64,000 bases of DNA from Microbispora catharanthi (GCF_006334915.2 NZ_VDMA02000005.1:1-64000); one strand, 5' to 3'. Shown: positions 50,488 to 59,015, counted from the first letter of the stretch. The notes: generated by a model not told the origin, from the letters alone. Numbers and translations: made by a program.

Positions 50488-51273
50488 ATGACCGACACGG
50501 AAACCGTTGACGAGACCCCGGCGGCGAGGGCTGCCCGCTTCCGCGTGGAGGCCGCCGCACGTGGGATTCCGGCCGCCGAGGTGGAGGCGTACATACGCAC
50601 CGCCCGCCCGGCGGTCTACCTCGCAGAGGATGGCCCCGGCCCGGTGGTGGCGATGACCGGCGGGAACCCGCCGCTGCCGGAGGGCGCCCCCGCGCCGACG
50701 GCGGCGTTCGTCGCAGCCGTCGACTGCGCGGCCCTGCCGCCCGGGGCGACGGATCTGCCGCTGCCCACCGAGGGGCGGCTGTTGTTCTTCGCCGACCCCG
50801 ATCCGGGCAGCGGGGCGGTGGTCGCTGACGCCGTGCGGTACATACCGGCCGGGACGCCGTCGGCAGAGCGACCGGTCGACCCGGACGGCGGTCCGGACAC
50901 CTACCGCCGGGCGCGGCTGGACTTCTGCTTCCACCAGTGGTCGTGGCCCTGGCGCGAGGAGGACGACGACGAGGAGTCGCAGCGGGCCGCCGAGCTGGAG
51001 TCCGCCTGGTCGCACGTGGTCGGCTGGCGCCCTCACTGGCGCTTCCAGCTTGGCGGTGAACCTGTCCTCTTCAACTGGGACCCGGTCGCGATGGCCCGGG
51101 ACGAAGCGCCGCTGCCGGTCGCGGACGGCGACGACTGGACGCTGTTGGCTACCTGGCGCGGTGAAGACGACTGCGAGGAGCTGGAGGCGGGCCTCTTCCA
51201 CTGGGTGATTCGCCGCGCCGACCTGGCCGCTCTCTGCTTCGACCGGCTGTACGTGTACGTCGACGCCTTCTGA
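50488..51273 (+). CDS. DUF1963-family protein
   Basis: 261 residues. Typical YwqG/DUF1963 elements are present: GGNPPLPEGAPAPTAAFVAAV, then ALPPGATDLPLPTEGRLLFF, and the C-terminal WTLLATWRGEDDCEELEAGL followed by FHWVIRRADLAALCFDRLYV. The N-terminus has a helical SANT/ARM-like start, VEAAARGIPAAEVEAYI. DUF1963 proteins are small intracellular proteins of unknown function, often found in bacteria alongside toxin-immunity clusters. It is alone in its orientation here. Confidence 0.8.
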   Translation: MTDTETVDETPAARAARFRVEAAARGIPAAEVEAYIRTARPAVYLAEDGPGPVVAMTGGNPPLPEGAPAPTAAFVAAVDCAALPPGATDLPLPTEGRLLFFADPDPGSGAVVADAVRYIPAGTPSAERPVDPDGGPDTYRRARLDFCFHQWSWPWREEDDDEESQRAAELESAWSHVVGWRPHWRFQLGGEPVLFNWDPVAMARDEAPLPVADGDDWTLLATWRGEDDCEELEAGLFHWVIRRADLAALCFDRLYVYVDAF

Positions 51274-51470
51274 CCGCCGAGGCATCCGACCCCTAGCCTC
51301 GCGCTTTCCGGGATGGGGCGTCCAAGGGCTGATCAGAGAAGCGAGGAGCGCCGGTCGACGGCGACCCCGGCGCAGCCGCAGCGACACGCGAAGACCTCAC
51401 CGCAACCAGGCGGGACAAACAGGGCAAACCAACAAGCCGATCCGCGATCAGGACTGCTGACGCATTGAGA

Positions 51471-52220
51471 TCAGTAGGCGAGTTCTCCGATGCCGCCGTC
51501 TACGCGCAGGACGGTGCCGGCGGTGTAGGCGGACTCGTCAGAGGCCAGGTAGACAGCTGCCTTCGCCAGCTCGGTGGCGGTGCCGATGCGATGCAGGGGC
51601 ACGGTCCGCCGGAGTTCGTCGTAGATGGCCGCCTGTCGCTCGGGGCCAAGCGACTTGAACGTGTCCGTGAAGGTCGGCCCCGGGCTCAGCCCGTTGACCC
51701 GGATGCCCCGGTCCTTCAGCTCATAGGTCAGCCCGCGGGAAAAGGACAGTAGGCCTGCCTTGGCGGCACCGTAGACTGCCGCGTTCTCGTGCCCGATGAA
51801 AGCGGAGACAGAGCCGACGAGGATGACCGAGGCTTGCCGTGAAAAGAGCGGCAGCAAGGCCTTGATCAGGAAAAACGGCCCCTTGAGATTGGTGGCCACG
51901 AGCCTGTCGAATGCCTCCTCGGTCCATTCCTCGATCGGGAGGTGGGTGACGTCGGCGGCGTTGCTCATCACGATGTCGAGCTGCGGCCACTCCTCCTGCA
52001 GTCGCGCCGCGAGTGCCGCTTGGCCGGCCGCGTCGCCGGCGTCGCTGAGGATGGGCAGCAGCGGGCCGTCCAGCTGCCGGGCGGCCTCATCCAGCCGTTC
52101 CCGCGAGCGGCCGGTGATCGCGACAGCCGCCCCCTCGGCGAGGAACTCGCGGGCGGTCTCAAGCCCGATGCCGCTCGTCCCGCCCGTGATCAGTGCGTGC
52201 TTTCCCTCAAGACGACCCAT
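51471..52220 (-). CDS. SDR-family oxidoreductase
   Basis: 249 residues, classical short-chain dehydrogenase. NAD(P) site KHALITGGTSGIGLETAREF (TGxxxGIG), the conserved Asn/Ala in DIVMSNAADVTH, and the catalytic Ser and Tyr-x3-Lys in SVSAFIGHENAAVYGAAKAG. The start is ATG 52220. It shares the strand with the second SDR at 52548 and might belong with the TetR gene beyond it. Substrate unknown. Confidence 0.9.
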   Translation of the reverse strand: MGRLEGKHALITGGTSGIGLETAREFLAEGAAVAITGRSRERLDEAARQLDGPLLPILSDAGDAAGQAALAARLQEEWPQLDIVMSNAADVTHLPIEEWTEEAFDRLVATNLKGPFFLIKALLPLFSRQASVILVGSVSAFIGHENAAVYGAAKAGLLSFSRGLTYELKDRGIRVNGLSPGPTFTDTFKSLGPERQAAIYDELRRTVPLHRIGTATELAKAAVYLASDESAYTAGTVLRVDGGIGELAY

Positions 52221-52547
52221 TGAACTCAGTCTCCTCACTCGCGCCATGGCGCGTGGTTCTGGTAACGGTGGTTCTGGCAACGATGGCGGGCCATCCCCGC
52301 CATCACGGGACACCCGCCGGAGGCCGGCTTCCTCACTGCGGACGGGGCCCTGGCCGGCGGACTTCACGTCTATGCGGATGCGGACCGGGACACGTTTCGT
52401 GGTCTTCCAGGCCCCGTCCCCGGAGGGCATAAGTGTCGTGGTGGTGGCCGGGTCCATGTGCGGCCCCGACAGGCCTGGCGTGGAAATACGGATGATCGGA
52501 GAACGCCCAGACCGCCTCCGCCGTGTCGGTAGCCGGCGCGTCCGGGG
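52221..52547. other. 327-base gap, no gene recognised
   Basis: Between the two SDR genes. Open frames here are shadows or too short, and I recognise nothing. Confidence 0.5.
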
Positions 52548-53297
52548 TTAGATGGCGGTCCGGCCTCCGTCGGCGGCCACGACGGCACCGGTTACGTAGC
52601 TTGCCTGGTCGCTGGCGATAAAGGCGATTACCTGGGCGACCTCGGCCGGGTCGGCGGTGCGCTTCAGCGCGGTCGTCAGTCCCATGCCGCCGAGGTCCGG
52701 TCCCATGGCCGCCACCACCTTGGAGGTGGTCATCGGGCCGGGCGACACGGCGTTGACGCGCACGTTCGACCCGGCGAACTCGGCCGCCCAGGTGCGGGTC
52801 AGGGACTCGATCGCTGCCTTGGTGGCACCGTAGACCGCCATCAGCGGCATGCCCAGGCCGGCCGCGGTGGAGCTGACGTTGACGATGCTGCCGCCCCCGC
52901 TGGCGGCCATCTTCGGTGCGAGCTGGGCGGTAAGGATGAACGGCGCGCGCACGTTGACCGCGAAGGCGGCGTCGTAGTCGGCGATGTCCTGGTCGGCGGT
53001 CGCGCTGAACGGGACGACGCCCGCGTTGTTGACGAGGATGTCCACCGCCCCAGCGTCCTCGGCCAGCCGCTGCACGGCCTGCGGGTCGGCCAGGTCGGCG
53101 GGAATGAAGCGCACGGTGCCGGCGGAGCCGGCCACGCTCCCCCGCACGTCGTCCACGACCTGGGCGCCGCGGTGCGGGTCGGTGCCGGTGATGATCACAT
53201 CAGCCCCTCCGGCGGCGAGGATTCGCGCTGTCGCGTGCCCGAGCCCGCCGATGGCGCCCGATCCGGTGATCAGCGCCGTCTTTCCCTCGAAGTCCAT
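52548..53297 (-). CDS. SDR-family oxidoreductase
   Basis: 249 residues. NAD(P) site KTALITGSGAIGGLGHATAR (a TGxxxxGxG variant with one extra residue), DILVNNAGVVPFSA, and catalytic SSTAAGLGMPLMAVYGATKA with Tyr-x3-Lys. ATG 53297 has GGAC-type spacing to AGGCAGGACC. It is divergent from the TetR gene at 53425, with an operator-like dyad between, so it is the likely target of that repressor. Confidence 0.9.
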   Translation of the reverse strand: MDFEGKTALITGSGAIGGLGHATARILAAGGADVIITGTDPHRGAQVVDDVRGSVAGSAGTVRFIPADLADPQAVQRLAEDAGAVDILVNNAGVVPFSATADQDIADYDAAFAVNVRAPFILTAQLAPKMAASGGGSIVNVSSTAAGLGMPLMAVYGATKAAIESLTRTWAAEFAGSNVRVNAVSPGPMTTSKVVAAMGPDLGGMGLTTALKRTADPAEVAQVIAFIASDQASYVTGAVVAADGGRTAI

Positions 53298-53384
53298 GTG
53301 GTCCTGCCTCTCGTCCGTTGGCGCGCTCGCGCGCCGCCGACTTCTGTGTGATCGTTCAAGAAGTCGCTCGACCATCACCGTACG

Positions 53385-53411
53385 GACTTTTGTGCGTACA
53401 GTCAAAAAGTC
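53385..53411. promoter_or_regulatory. candidate TetR operator between SDR and TetR genes
   Basis: GACTTTT (53385-53391) and AAAAGTC (53405-53411) are exact complements across 13 bases. The site lies in the divergent promoter region, 13 bases before the TetR ATG. Confidence 0.55.
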
Positions 53412-53424
53412 GTAAGCTGGGGAT

Positions 53425-54024
53425 ATGGCACGGACAGGACGCCCCCGCGCATTCGACAAAGGCCAGGCCCTGGAGCGCGCGCTCCTCCTGTTCTGGTCCC
53501 GAGGCTATGAAGCGACCTCCGTTCAGGACCTCGTCGACGCGCTGGCCCTGGAGCGAGGCAGCCTGTACGGCGCTTTCGGCGACAAGCGGCAGTTCTACCT
53601 AGCGGCGGTCCAGTTGTACTGGGACACCTACGAGCGCCAGCTCGTCACGGCGCTGGAGGCCGGGCCGGTGCTGCCGGCGCTGCGTGAGGTGCTCGCCAAC
53701 CCGGCCCGGGCGCAGGAGTATGCCTCCGACGTCGGCGTTCCGCAGGGGTGCATGATCGGCAACACCACCGCCGAACTTGTTCCGCAGGATGCCGAGGCCG
53801 GCGAGATCGTAGCCCGCTCGCACGCCCGCTTCACTCAGATCGTCGCCGACGCCCTGCGGCGCGCGCAGGCCAGCGGCGAGGTCACCCAGGCCGCCACCCC
53901 CGAGGCCCAGGCGCAGCTACTGCTGTTCACCGTCCAGGGCCTTTCCCTGGTCTCCCGCGCAGGACTCGACACGGCCGCCGCGCTTGCCGCCGTCGATGCC
54001 CTGATCGACGCCCTTCGCGCTTAA
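53425..54024 (+). CDS. TetR-family regulator of the adjacent SDR genes
   Basis: 199 residues. The helix-turn-helix is near residues 14-50: KGQALERALLLFWSRGYEAT, SVQDLVDALALERGSLYGAF. The C-terminal domain belongs to the TetR_C_16 kind (VPQGCMIGNTTAELVPQDAE). The SDR at 53297 is divergent, and the dyad between them supports repression of that gene. Proteins of this subgroup typically sense electrophiles or quinones and control SDRs. Confidence 0.9.
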   Translation: MARTGRPRAFDKGQALERALLLFWSRGYEATSVQDLVDALALERGSLYGAFGDKRQFYLAAVQLYWDTYERQLVTALEAGPVLPALREVLANPARAQEYASDVGVPQGCMIGNTTAELVPQDAEAGEIVARSHARFTQIVADALRRAQASGEVTQAATPEAQAQLLLFTVQGLSLVSRAGLDTAAALAAVDALIDALRA

Positions 54025-54297
54025 AGAGCATCTTGTCCAGGAGAGGTATTTCGATCCCTGATCCGATGGTGTCGTGGGGGCGGACGCGCGGTGAACATCT
54101 CCGGATCACCGAGGATCGGCTCTCCATTGGGGCGCCGGGCGTAGGGGACGCGGCCGCAGTCGACGCCGTCGTCCCTGTCGCAGCTCATCCAGGTGATGCT
54201 TCCTGCTCGCCTTCGCGCAGGGGATGGTTCGAGAGACCGCTCGCATGGCCACGGTGCTCGGCGGGATGAACACCCACACCTGCGGTACGGCGAGCAC

Positions 54298-54507
54298 CTA
54301 CCGCATCGCGCCGATCTCGTGGGCCTTGGCGGCGGCTCGTGTTTCAAAGGCGGCGGCCGTCGCATCGTCGCGCAGATCGTCATAGTCGCTGAGCGCGGGC
54401 CTGCGGTCCCCGTTCAGGACGACGATGGCGGGACAGTCGCGGGCGACGATGCTCTTCTCCAACCGAGAGACGACGTCGTCGAGCAGGGCCGCCGTCTTGT
54501 CGTTCAT
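54298..54507 (-). CDS. small protein of unknown function behind the rtcB-prfH pair
   Basis: 69 residues with GGGAGGGC before ATG 54507: MNDKTAALLDDVVSRLEKSI then VVLNGDRRPALSDYDDLRDD and a helical tail AAAFETRAAAKAHEIGAMR. It is acidic and mostly helical, and lacks the Arg/Pro bias of shadow frames, so it is probably real. It is collinear with rtcB and prfH and could be co-transcribed, 111 bases behind the other small gene. I do not recognise the family. Confidence 0.5.
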   Translation of the reverse strand: MNDKTAALLDDVVSRLEKSIVARDCPAIVVLNGDRRPALSDYDDLRDDATAAAFETRAAAKAHEIGAMR

Positions 54508-54618
54508 TTCGCCCTCCCGACCAGTCGCCATCTCTGATCCTGCCGATGAGGTCTCGCTGAGATGCGCAACACCTCGTAAGGCCCGCACGAGAGTCGGCGG
54601 GCCGTACGAGGTGAGCGG

Positions 54619-54789
54619 TCAGGCGGCGGGGGACGGGACGCGGCGGTCGAGCACTTTCTCCAGCATCCGGGTCGTCTCGCGGTCGAGGTCGTCGACGCCG
54701 CCGGTGACCGTTCGACGCGCATTGCGCTCCGCGCGACACGCGCCGCGGACGCTCTGCTCGTGGTGCACGTAGGTGGTGACGGCCTGCAT
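54619..54789 (-). CDS. second small protein of unknown function behind prfH
   Basis: 56 residues: MQAVTTYVHHEQSVRGACRA, ERNARRTVTGGVDDLDRETT and a basic amphipathic helix RMLEKVLDRRV. The start could be ATG 54825 instead. It lies 84 bases behind the prfH stop and shares its strand. GGGTG near the start is a weak ribosome site. The helix/charge pattern favours a protein over a shadow, but evidence is limited. Confidence 0.4.
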   Translation of the reverse strand: MQAVTTYVHHEQSVRGACRAERNARRTVTGGVDDLDRETTRMLEKVLDRRVPSPAA

Positions 54790-54873
54790 GACACCCAAGC
54801 CCGAGCCGGCCCAGGGCGAGAACATACAGCGGGCAAGCGGTGCAGCCGGACGGCGGCACTGCCCGCTCTTGCC

Positions 54874-55596
54874 CTAGCGATCCTCATGTTGTCGGATGAG
54901 ACTCTCCTCCCGCGGTGGGCGTGGTCGGGTGGACTGCCGCTGTCGTCGGCGCGTCCGCTTCTGCGGGGCCAGGTCCTGCTTCGACGGTTCCGGACGTTCG
55001 ATGCGGGTGGGGTTGCCGCGTACGAGGTCATCGTGGATGCGCCAGCGGGCGCTGCTGGCGGCGCGCTCTGCCGCCTCGTCGCCGTGCTGGATGGCCTGTC
55101 GCAGCAGCCGCATGGCTATGCGGCGGTTGAGGCTGAACTGCCGCTCGGTGTCTACCACGACGACGGTCCCCGTGGGGCGGTGGGTGGCCCGTACCGCCGT
55201 GCTGGCCTTGTTGCGATGTTGACCGCCGGGGCCGCCGGTGCGGCAGGCGACGACGTCGACGTCTGCTTCCGCGAACGTCGTGCTCGGGGTGTCGACCTGG
55301 CATGGTTGGGCGATGACGTACCAGTTCTTCCGGCCGGTGTCGGCCCGATATGGGCTGGGGGCCTGCCAGCACAGAGTTCCGGTCCACGAGGCGGCGAATG
55401 CCTCGGCGCCGTCTCCTGCGATCCGGATGAGGACCGATCGGTAGGTGCGGGCCCGGTCACCGGGGACAGTCTGGGCCCGATGGGTCTCCAGGTTCTGCCG
55501 GGTGGCGTCGGCTTCCAGCCGGTGCAGCAGCTGGGCCAACGCCCAGGCACACTCCTGCGGGCCACGCCCGGCCGACAGGAGCAGGTGAACGCTCAC
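54874..55596 (-). CDS. prfH: PrfH-type peptide chain release factor-like protein
   Basis: 240 residues, versus about 360 for RF1/RF2. The peptidyl-tRNA hydrolysis loop is TGGPGGQHRNKASTAVRATH with GGQ at residues 124-126, followed by the class I release-factor domain 3 and an Arg/Lys-rich tail. The codon-recognition domain is reduced: no PxT or SPF motif is visible. PrfH is known to act on ribosomes whose decoding centre in 16S rRNA has been cut, releasing the stalled chain. Its ATG overlaps the rtcB stop (ATGA at 55593-55596), tightly coupling the two, as in known prfH-rtcB operons. Confidence 0.9.
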   Translation of the reverse strand: MSVHLLLSAGRGPQECAWALAQLLHRLEADATRQNLETHRAQTVPGDRARTYRSVLIRIAGDGAEAFAASWTGTLCWQAPSPYRADTGRKNWYVIAQPCQVDTPSTTFAEADVDVVACRTGGPGGQHRNKASTAVRATHRPTGTVVVVDTERQFSLNRRIAMRLLRQAIQHGDEAAERAASSARWRIHDDLVRGNPTRIERPEPSKQDLAPQKRTRRRQRQSTRPRPPREESLIRQHEDR

Positions 55597-56792
55597 GACC
55601 GGCCTCGTTTGCGGCGGTGGTCCCGGTGGTCCACTTGAGGTGTGGACCCGAGGTCGGGCGTCTTGTAGGTGACCAGAGGGATGGTGGTGGCCACAGGCGT
55701 GGCCAGGTCATGGTCGACGAGGTCGGCGATGACTTGCTCGATGCGCTTGTACGCCGTTGGTGCCTCCTCGAAGAGGAGCTGGCGGTCGCCGCACACCACC
55801 AGCGACCCCATCGGTGTGCGGCGCAGCTCTTCGACCGTGTGCTTGGCCCGCCCCCGGCGCAGAGCGTCCGCACGGGACATCTTGCGGCCCGCGCCGTGCG
55901 CCACGGAATGGTTGGCGTCCGGCCGGGCGTGGCCGACCACCAGGTAGGAAGGGGTGCCTCGCGTACCGGCGATCAGCACGTCGCGGCCGTCGCCCGGCGC
56001 CGCCCCCTTGCGGTGCAGGTAGACCTCGTCGCGGACCTCGACCAGGTTGTGGCACTGGTCGAGGATCGGCTCGGTGGGCTCGGTCCCCAGCGCGTGGGCG
56101 ACCCGGGCGGCCAGCAGCCGCCGGTTGAGTGATCCCCAGCGTACGGCGTCGTCGTGCATCGCCAGGTAGGCGCCGGGATCAGGGGCGGGGCCCGCGCCGT
56201 GGACCGCGGTGTGGGCTCGCAGGATCCGTTCGCCCAGCCCGCGGGAACCACTGTGGACGATGAGGACCAGGTCGCCGGCGGCGAGTCCGAGACGGCTCGC
56301 GTGGCCCGGCTCGAAGACGGTCCCGATGCGCGCCAGCTCGACGAAGTGGTTGCCTCGGCCGACCGTCCCGAGGCCCTCGACGTAACCGGCGGGAATATCG
56401 CCCTTCACAACGGCCCAGGCCGGGTCGTCGGCATTCTGCTCAGGATGCAGCGCGCGATCGAGATCGGGGAACCGGGCGGCGAGCTTCTCGGGTACGGCGC
56501 GCTTGAGCTTGACGGGGAACACGGCGATACCGCAACCGATGTCGGAGCCCACCAGGAACGGATACAGCCTGGTCGACGCCATGGCGGCCCCGATGGGAGC
56601 GCCCTTGCCGGGGTGCAGATCCGGCATGGCGGCGACATGCATCATGCCGTCGAGGGCGGCCACCTGGTGGCACTGCGCAACGGCATCGGACTCGATCCAA
56701 CTGGTGGGGGAGGCGAACACGGCGACGGTGGCCGACCCCGCGGCCGGGATGGACGGCGGCAGAAACTCCTGCCGGGAGTGTTGCTGAGACAA
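55593..56792 (-). CDS. rtcB: RNA ligase RtcB (PrfH-associated)
   Basis: 399 residues. RtcB motifs are present: MPDLHPGKGAPIGAAM, the metal-binding SDIGCGI, GRGNHFVELARIG, HSGSRGLGERIL, and VAHGAGRKMSR with the His that becomes guanylylated. RtcB joins 2',3'-cyclic-phosphate or 3'-phosphate ends to 5'-OH ends with GTP and Mn2+. It is shorter than the canonical 480-residue tRNA-splicing RtcB, like the PrfH-linked group. With PrfH it should reseal 16S rRNA cut by a ribotoxin. It is first in the unit. Confidence 0.93.
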   Translation of the reverse strand: MSQQHSRQEFLPPSIPAAGSATVAVFASPTSWIESDAVAQCHQVAALDGMMHVAAMPDLHPGKGAPIGAAMASTRLYPFLVGSDIGCGIAVFPVKLKRAVPEKLAARFPDLDRALHPEQNADDPAWAVVKGDIPAGYVEGLGTVGRGNHFVELARIGTVFEPGHASRLGLAAGDLVLIVHSGSRGLGERILRAHTAVHGAGPAPDPGAYLAMHDDAVRWGSLNRRLLAARVAHALGTEPTEPILDQCHNLVEVRDEVYLHRKGAAPGDGRDVLIAGTRGTPSYLVVGHARPDANHSVAHGAGRKMSRADALRRGRAKHTVEELRRTPMGSLVVCGDRQLLFEEAPTAYKRIEQVIADLVDHDLATPVATTIPLVTYKTPDLGSTPQVDHRDHRRKRGRS

Positions 56793-56964
56793 AGACGCTC
56801 TCTTCGCTGAACAGGTTATGGACGGGCGGCATTACAGCGCGAGTCGGCGCCGTGGCATCTCGAAGTAGCGGGGTGCTGTCCGTTAGAGCATCATGGACAC
56901 AACGTTTCCTGAGCCCGCCGGGCGAGGCAAGCGATTTTCGGCCGTACGGGCGTGCACGCTTGCA

Positions 56965-56996
56965 CGCACCCCTCACTCAACGACGTGAGGGGTGCG
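56965..56996. terminator. strong hairpin, orphan terminator candidate
   Basis: CGCACCCCTCAC (56965-56976) and GTGAGGGGTGCG (56985-56996) are exact complements around an eight-base loop. No gene ends nearby in either direction, so it may be left over from a lost gene. Confidence 0.5.
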
Positions 56997-57380
56997 CTGT
57001 GGTCGACACGCTGAGGCCATGGCGGATGAGTGCACTGTCATTGAGCACCCAGCAGATTCCGGATTGTCAGCTGGATAAGCCACGTACTACCGGCGACTGC
57101 ATCCTCCTGGTCACCCCGTCCATCAAGTTGGCCACGGGCGCGGGCCACGACAAGGCTACCGTCCACTATTACAAGGCCTGCTACGTCTCGAAATGGTCTT
57201 CACGGCGTCCGCCTTTACCTTGTAGATCATTAGTCTCATCACTGCAGCCTGACGGTTTGAACATTTGGCGAGACAGTGGCTTCGAGGCCCGGCACCGGGC
57301 GACAGCCTGCGGCAACGGGAGACAGCGGGGTGTCGACAACTGACGGCTCGTCCGAGCAACAAACGAGCAACGAAAAACAG

Positions 57381-57413
57381 AAAAGCCGTGATCATTCTCA
57401 CGTGATCACGGCT
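57381..57413 (-). terminator. terminator behind the tRNA-Pro fragment
   Basis: AGCCGTGATCA (57384-57394) and TGATCACGGCT (57403-57413) are exact complements; on the minus strand the stem is followed by TTTTCTGTTTTT. It lies 18 bases beyond the tRNA 3' end and so appears to be the original tRNA terminator. Confidence 0.8.
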
Positions 57414-57430
57414 CCGACCTGCTAGAACAG

Positions 57431-57474
57431 TGTCGGGACGGCGGGATTTGAACCCACGACCCCTTGACCCCCAG
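57431..57474 (-). other. 3' half of tRNA-Pro(GGG): integration-site (att) fragment
   Basis: On the minus strand these 44 bases match the part of actinomycete tRNA-Pro(GGG) from the anticodon loop (CTGGGGG) through the T arm (GTGGG/TTCAAAT/CCCGC) to the acceptor end CGTCCCGA plus CA. The 5' half is absent: upstream bases (ACGCTGG side) do not form a D arm or anticodon stem. This is the signature of an attachment core left at one end of an element integrated into the 3' end of the tRNA gene. Confidence 0.75.
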
Positions 57475-57525
57475 GACGCTGGAGTACGCGTTCTTGCAGC
57501 TCGGCGGCGTTCAGATGGGAATGGA

Positions 57526-57581
57526 TGACGTCTGGTGACGTGTCAGACGTTCAGCCGTATGCATGACGTGTGGTCCCCAGA
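57526..57581. repeat. repeated TGACGT motifs beside the att core
   Basis: TGACGTCTG (57526-57534), TGACGTGTC (57536-57544) and TGACGTGTG (57573-57581), with ACGTCTG/CAGACGT (57528-57534, 57544-57550) also forming an inverted pair. Within 110 bases of the att core, these could be integrase arm sites. Confidence 0.4.
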
Positions 57582-57737
57582 TGGTCCCCACCTTATTCAG
57601 CCCGCGGTACCCAGTCATTGAGATCGGCTACCCCGCACCACCCAGAGTCGAAAACCGTACAGTGGCGCTCCTGGCCATGTAACTGCGCTCGCGAGACAGT
57701 GGAACCCCCGCTCCCATTGTCGATCCCTCAGGTGCCC

Positions 57738-58886
57738 ATGAGCCGCTTCGAAGATCACATACCTCGTCTCCCCGGCCACCCTGTGCGAACAGACAAGATC
57801 GCACGGGGACTCGCCCCATGGCGATATTGGATATCCGCGCCTCTCGTCTTCACTGCGCTCTTAGGACTCATCACACTGGTCTGCGCCCTGTTCCTTCCCC
57901 GGTATGTCCTCGCATGGGACCTGGGCACCGCCAAGCCACCGGACGACTACGCCGCCGCAGTGAACGGCATCCGAATCGCCCTGCTCCAAGGAGTCGGTGG
58001 ATTGGTACTGCTGATCGGCGCCTATCTGACCTGGCGTCAACTACAGCTCAGCCGTCACGGGCAGGCCACCGAGTCCTTTGCCGCTGCTATCACCCACCTG
58101 GGCGATCCGAACCTGGACGTCCGCCTCGGCGGTATCTACGCTCTCGAACGCATCTCCCGCTCCTCCTCAGCTGATCGCCGGTCCATCTCGGAAATCCTGT
58201 CCTCGTTCGTCGGCAACCGCAGCCGCGATCCTCAACGAGGTGCCGGGCACGCGCGGCAGGCCAGCAGACCGCCTGGCAACGACGTCAACCTTTCGCTCCG
58301 CGCCCCCGACATCCACGCAGCGCTGACTGTGCTCGGCCGCCGGGCCCCGATCCGAGGTCAGGTGCTCTTTCTCGACCGCCTGGTCCTTCCCAAGGCCAAC
58401 CTCGCCTCCGTTCGGCTCCGGGACGCGGATCTCCACTTCAGCGACCTGACGGAGGCTTCCCTCATCGGAGCCGATCTGACCCGAGCGGATCTCACCGGAG
58501 TAAGACTGACTAGGACGAACCTCATTGACGCCGTTCTCTACCAGTCCGACTTACGCGACGCCGTCCTGACCGGGGTCATCGCGGAGGGCGTTGACCTCCG
58601 CGGAACAGATCTGACCAGGGCCGACCTGCGGAATGCCAACTTACGCGGCGCTCGCATGGACTACACCGACCTTCGCGAGGCCACGCTCACCGGCGCCGAC
58701 CTTACAGGCGCCTCGCTGAAACGAGTGGTCTTCGACGAGAAGACCAAATGGCCCGAGGGCTTCGACACCTCACGTATCAAGCCAACGCACCAACGGAATC
58801 TCCCGCCCATCAGTCCCCGCACCTACGATGAATTCTCCGTCCCAAAGCTAGCCGCCAAGAAAGGCCAGCCATCCGAGTCCACGTGA
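57738..58886 (+). CDS. pentapeptide-repeat protein with N-terminal membrane segments
   Basis: 382 residues from ATG 57738. Two membrane helices (WRYWISAPLVFTALLGLITLV, written here to 21 as a core; and ALLQGVGGLVLLIGAYLTW) precede a linker RHGQATESFAAAITHLGDPN. A right-handed beta-helix of A(D/N)Lxx pentapeptides then covers about residues 215-330: LPKANLASVRLRDADLHFSD, LIGADLTRADLTGVRLTRTN and ATLTGADLTGASL. This is a common actinomycete type with conserved ITHLGD and GGIYALERI. Function unknown. It is probably element cargo. Confidence 0.85.
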   Translation: MSRFEDHIPRLPGHPVRTDKIARGLAPWRYWISAPLVFTALLGLITLVCALFLPRYVLAWDLGTAKPPDDYAAAVNGIRIALLQGVGGLVLLIGAYLTWRQLQLSRHGQATESFAAAITHLGDPNLDVRLGGIYALERISRSSSADRRSISEILSSFVGNRSRDPQRGAGHARQASRPPGNDVNLSLRAPDIHAALTVLGRRAPIRGQVLFLDRLVLPKANLASVRLRDADLHFSDLTEASLIGADLTRADLTGVRLTRTNLIDAVLYQSDLRDAVLTGVIAEGVDLRGTDLTRADLRNANLRGARMDYTDLREATLTGADLTGASLKRVVFDEKTKWPEGFDTSRIKPTHQRNLPPISPRTYDEFSVPKLAAKKGQPSEST

Positions 58887-59015
58887 TCTGCCGATGATCA
58901 CGCCACCTGCCACCCCGCGCGGGGATGCTCGACGAGTTCACCATCACACTCGGCGGCGCATCGGCGATGCCGGCCCGATGTGCCCCCTCCCCTCAGCACT
59001 GACTAGCCGCTGCAC

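Larger units (their letters stand above)
56793..57430. other. 638-base gap with two hairpins, no gene
   Basis: It runs from rtcB to the tRNA fragment. It holds the 12-bp hairpin at 56965-56996 and the terminator at 57381-57413. A 163-codon plus-strand frame (56852-57343) does not look coding. Confidence 0.5.

Noticed and set aside
56852..57343. A 163-codon plus-strand frame after rtcB
   Set aside because: It runs through the perfect hairpin at 56965-56996 and has no recognisable domain; not called.
57431..57474. An intact tRNA gene
   Set aside because: The D arm and the 5' acceptor and anticodon strands are missing upstream, so only a 3' half remains.
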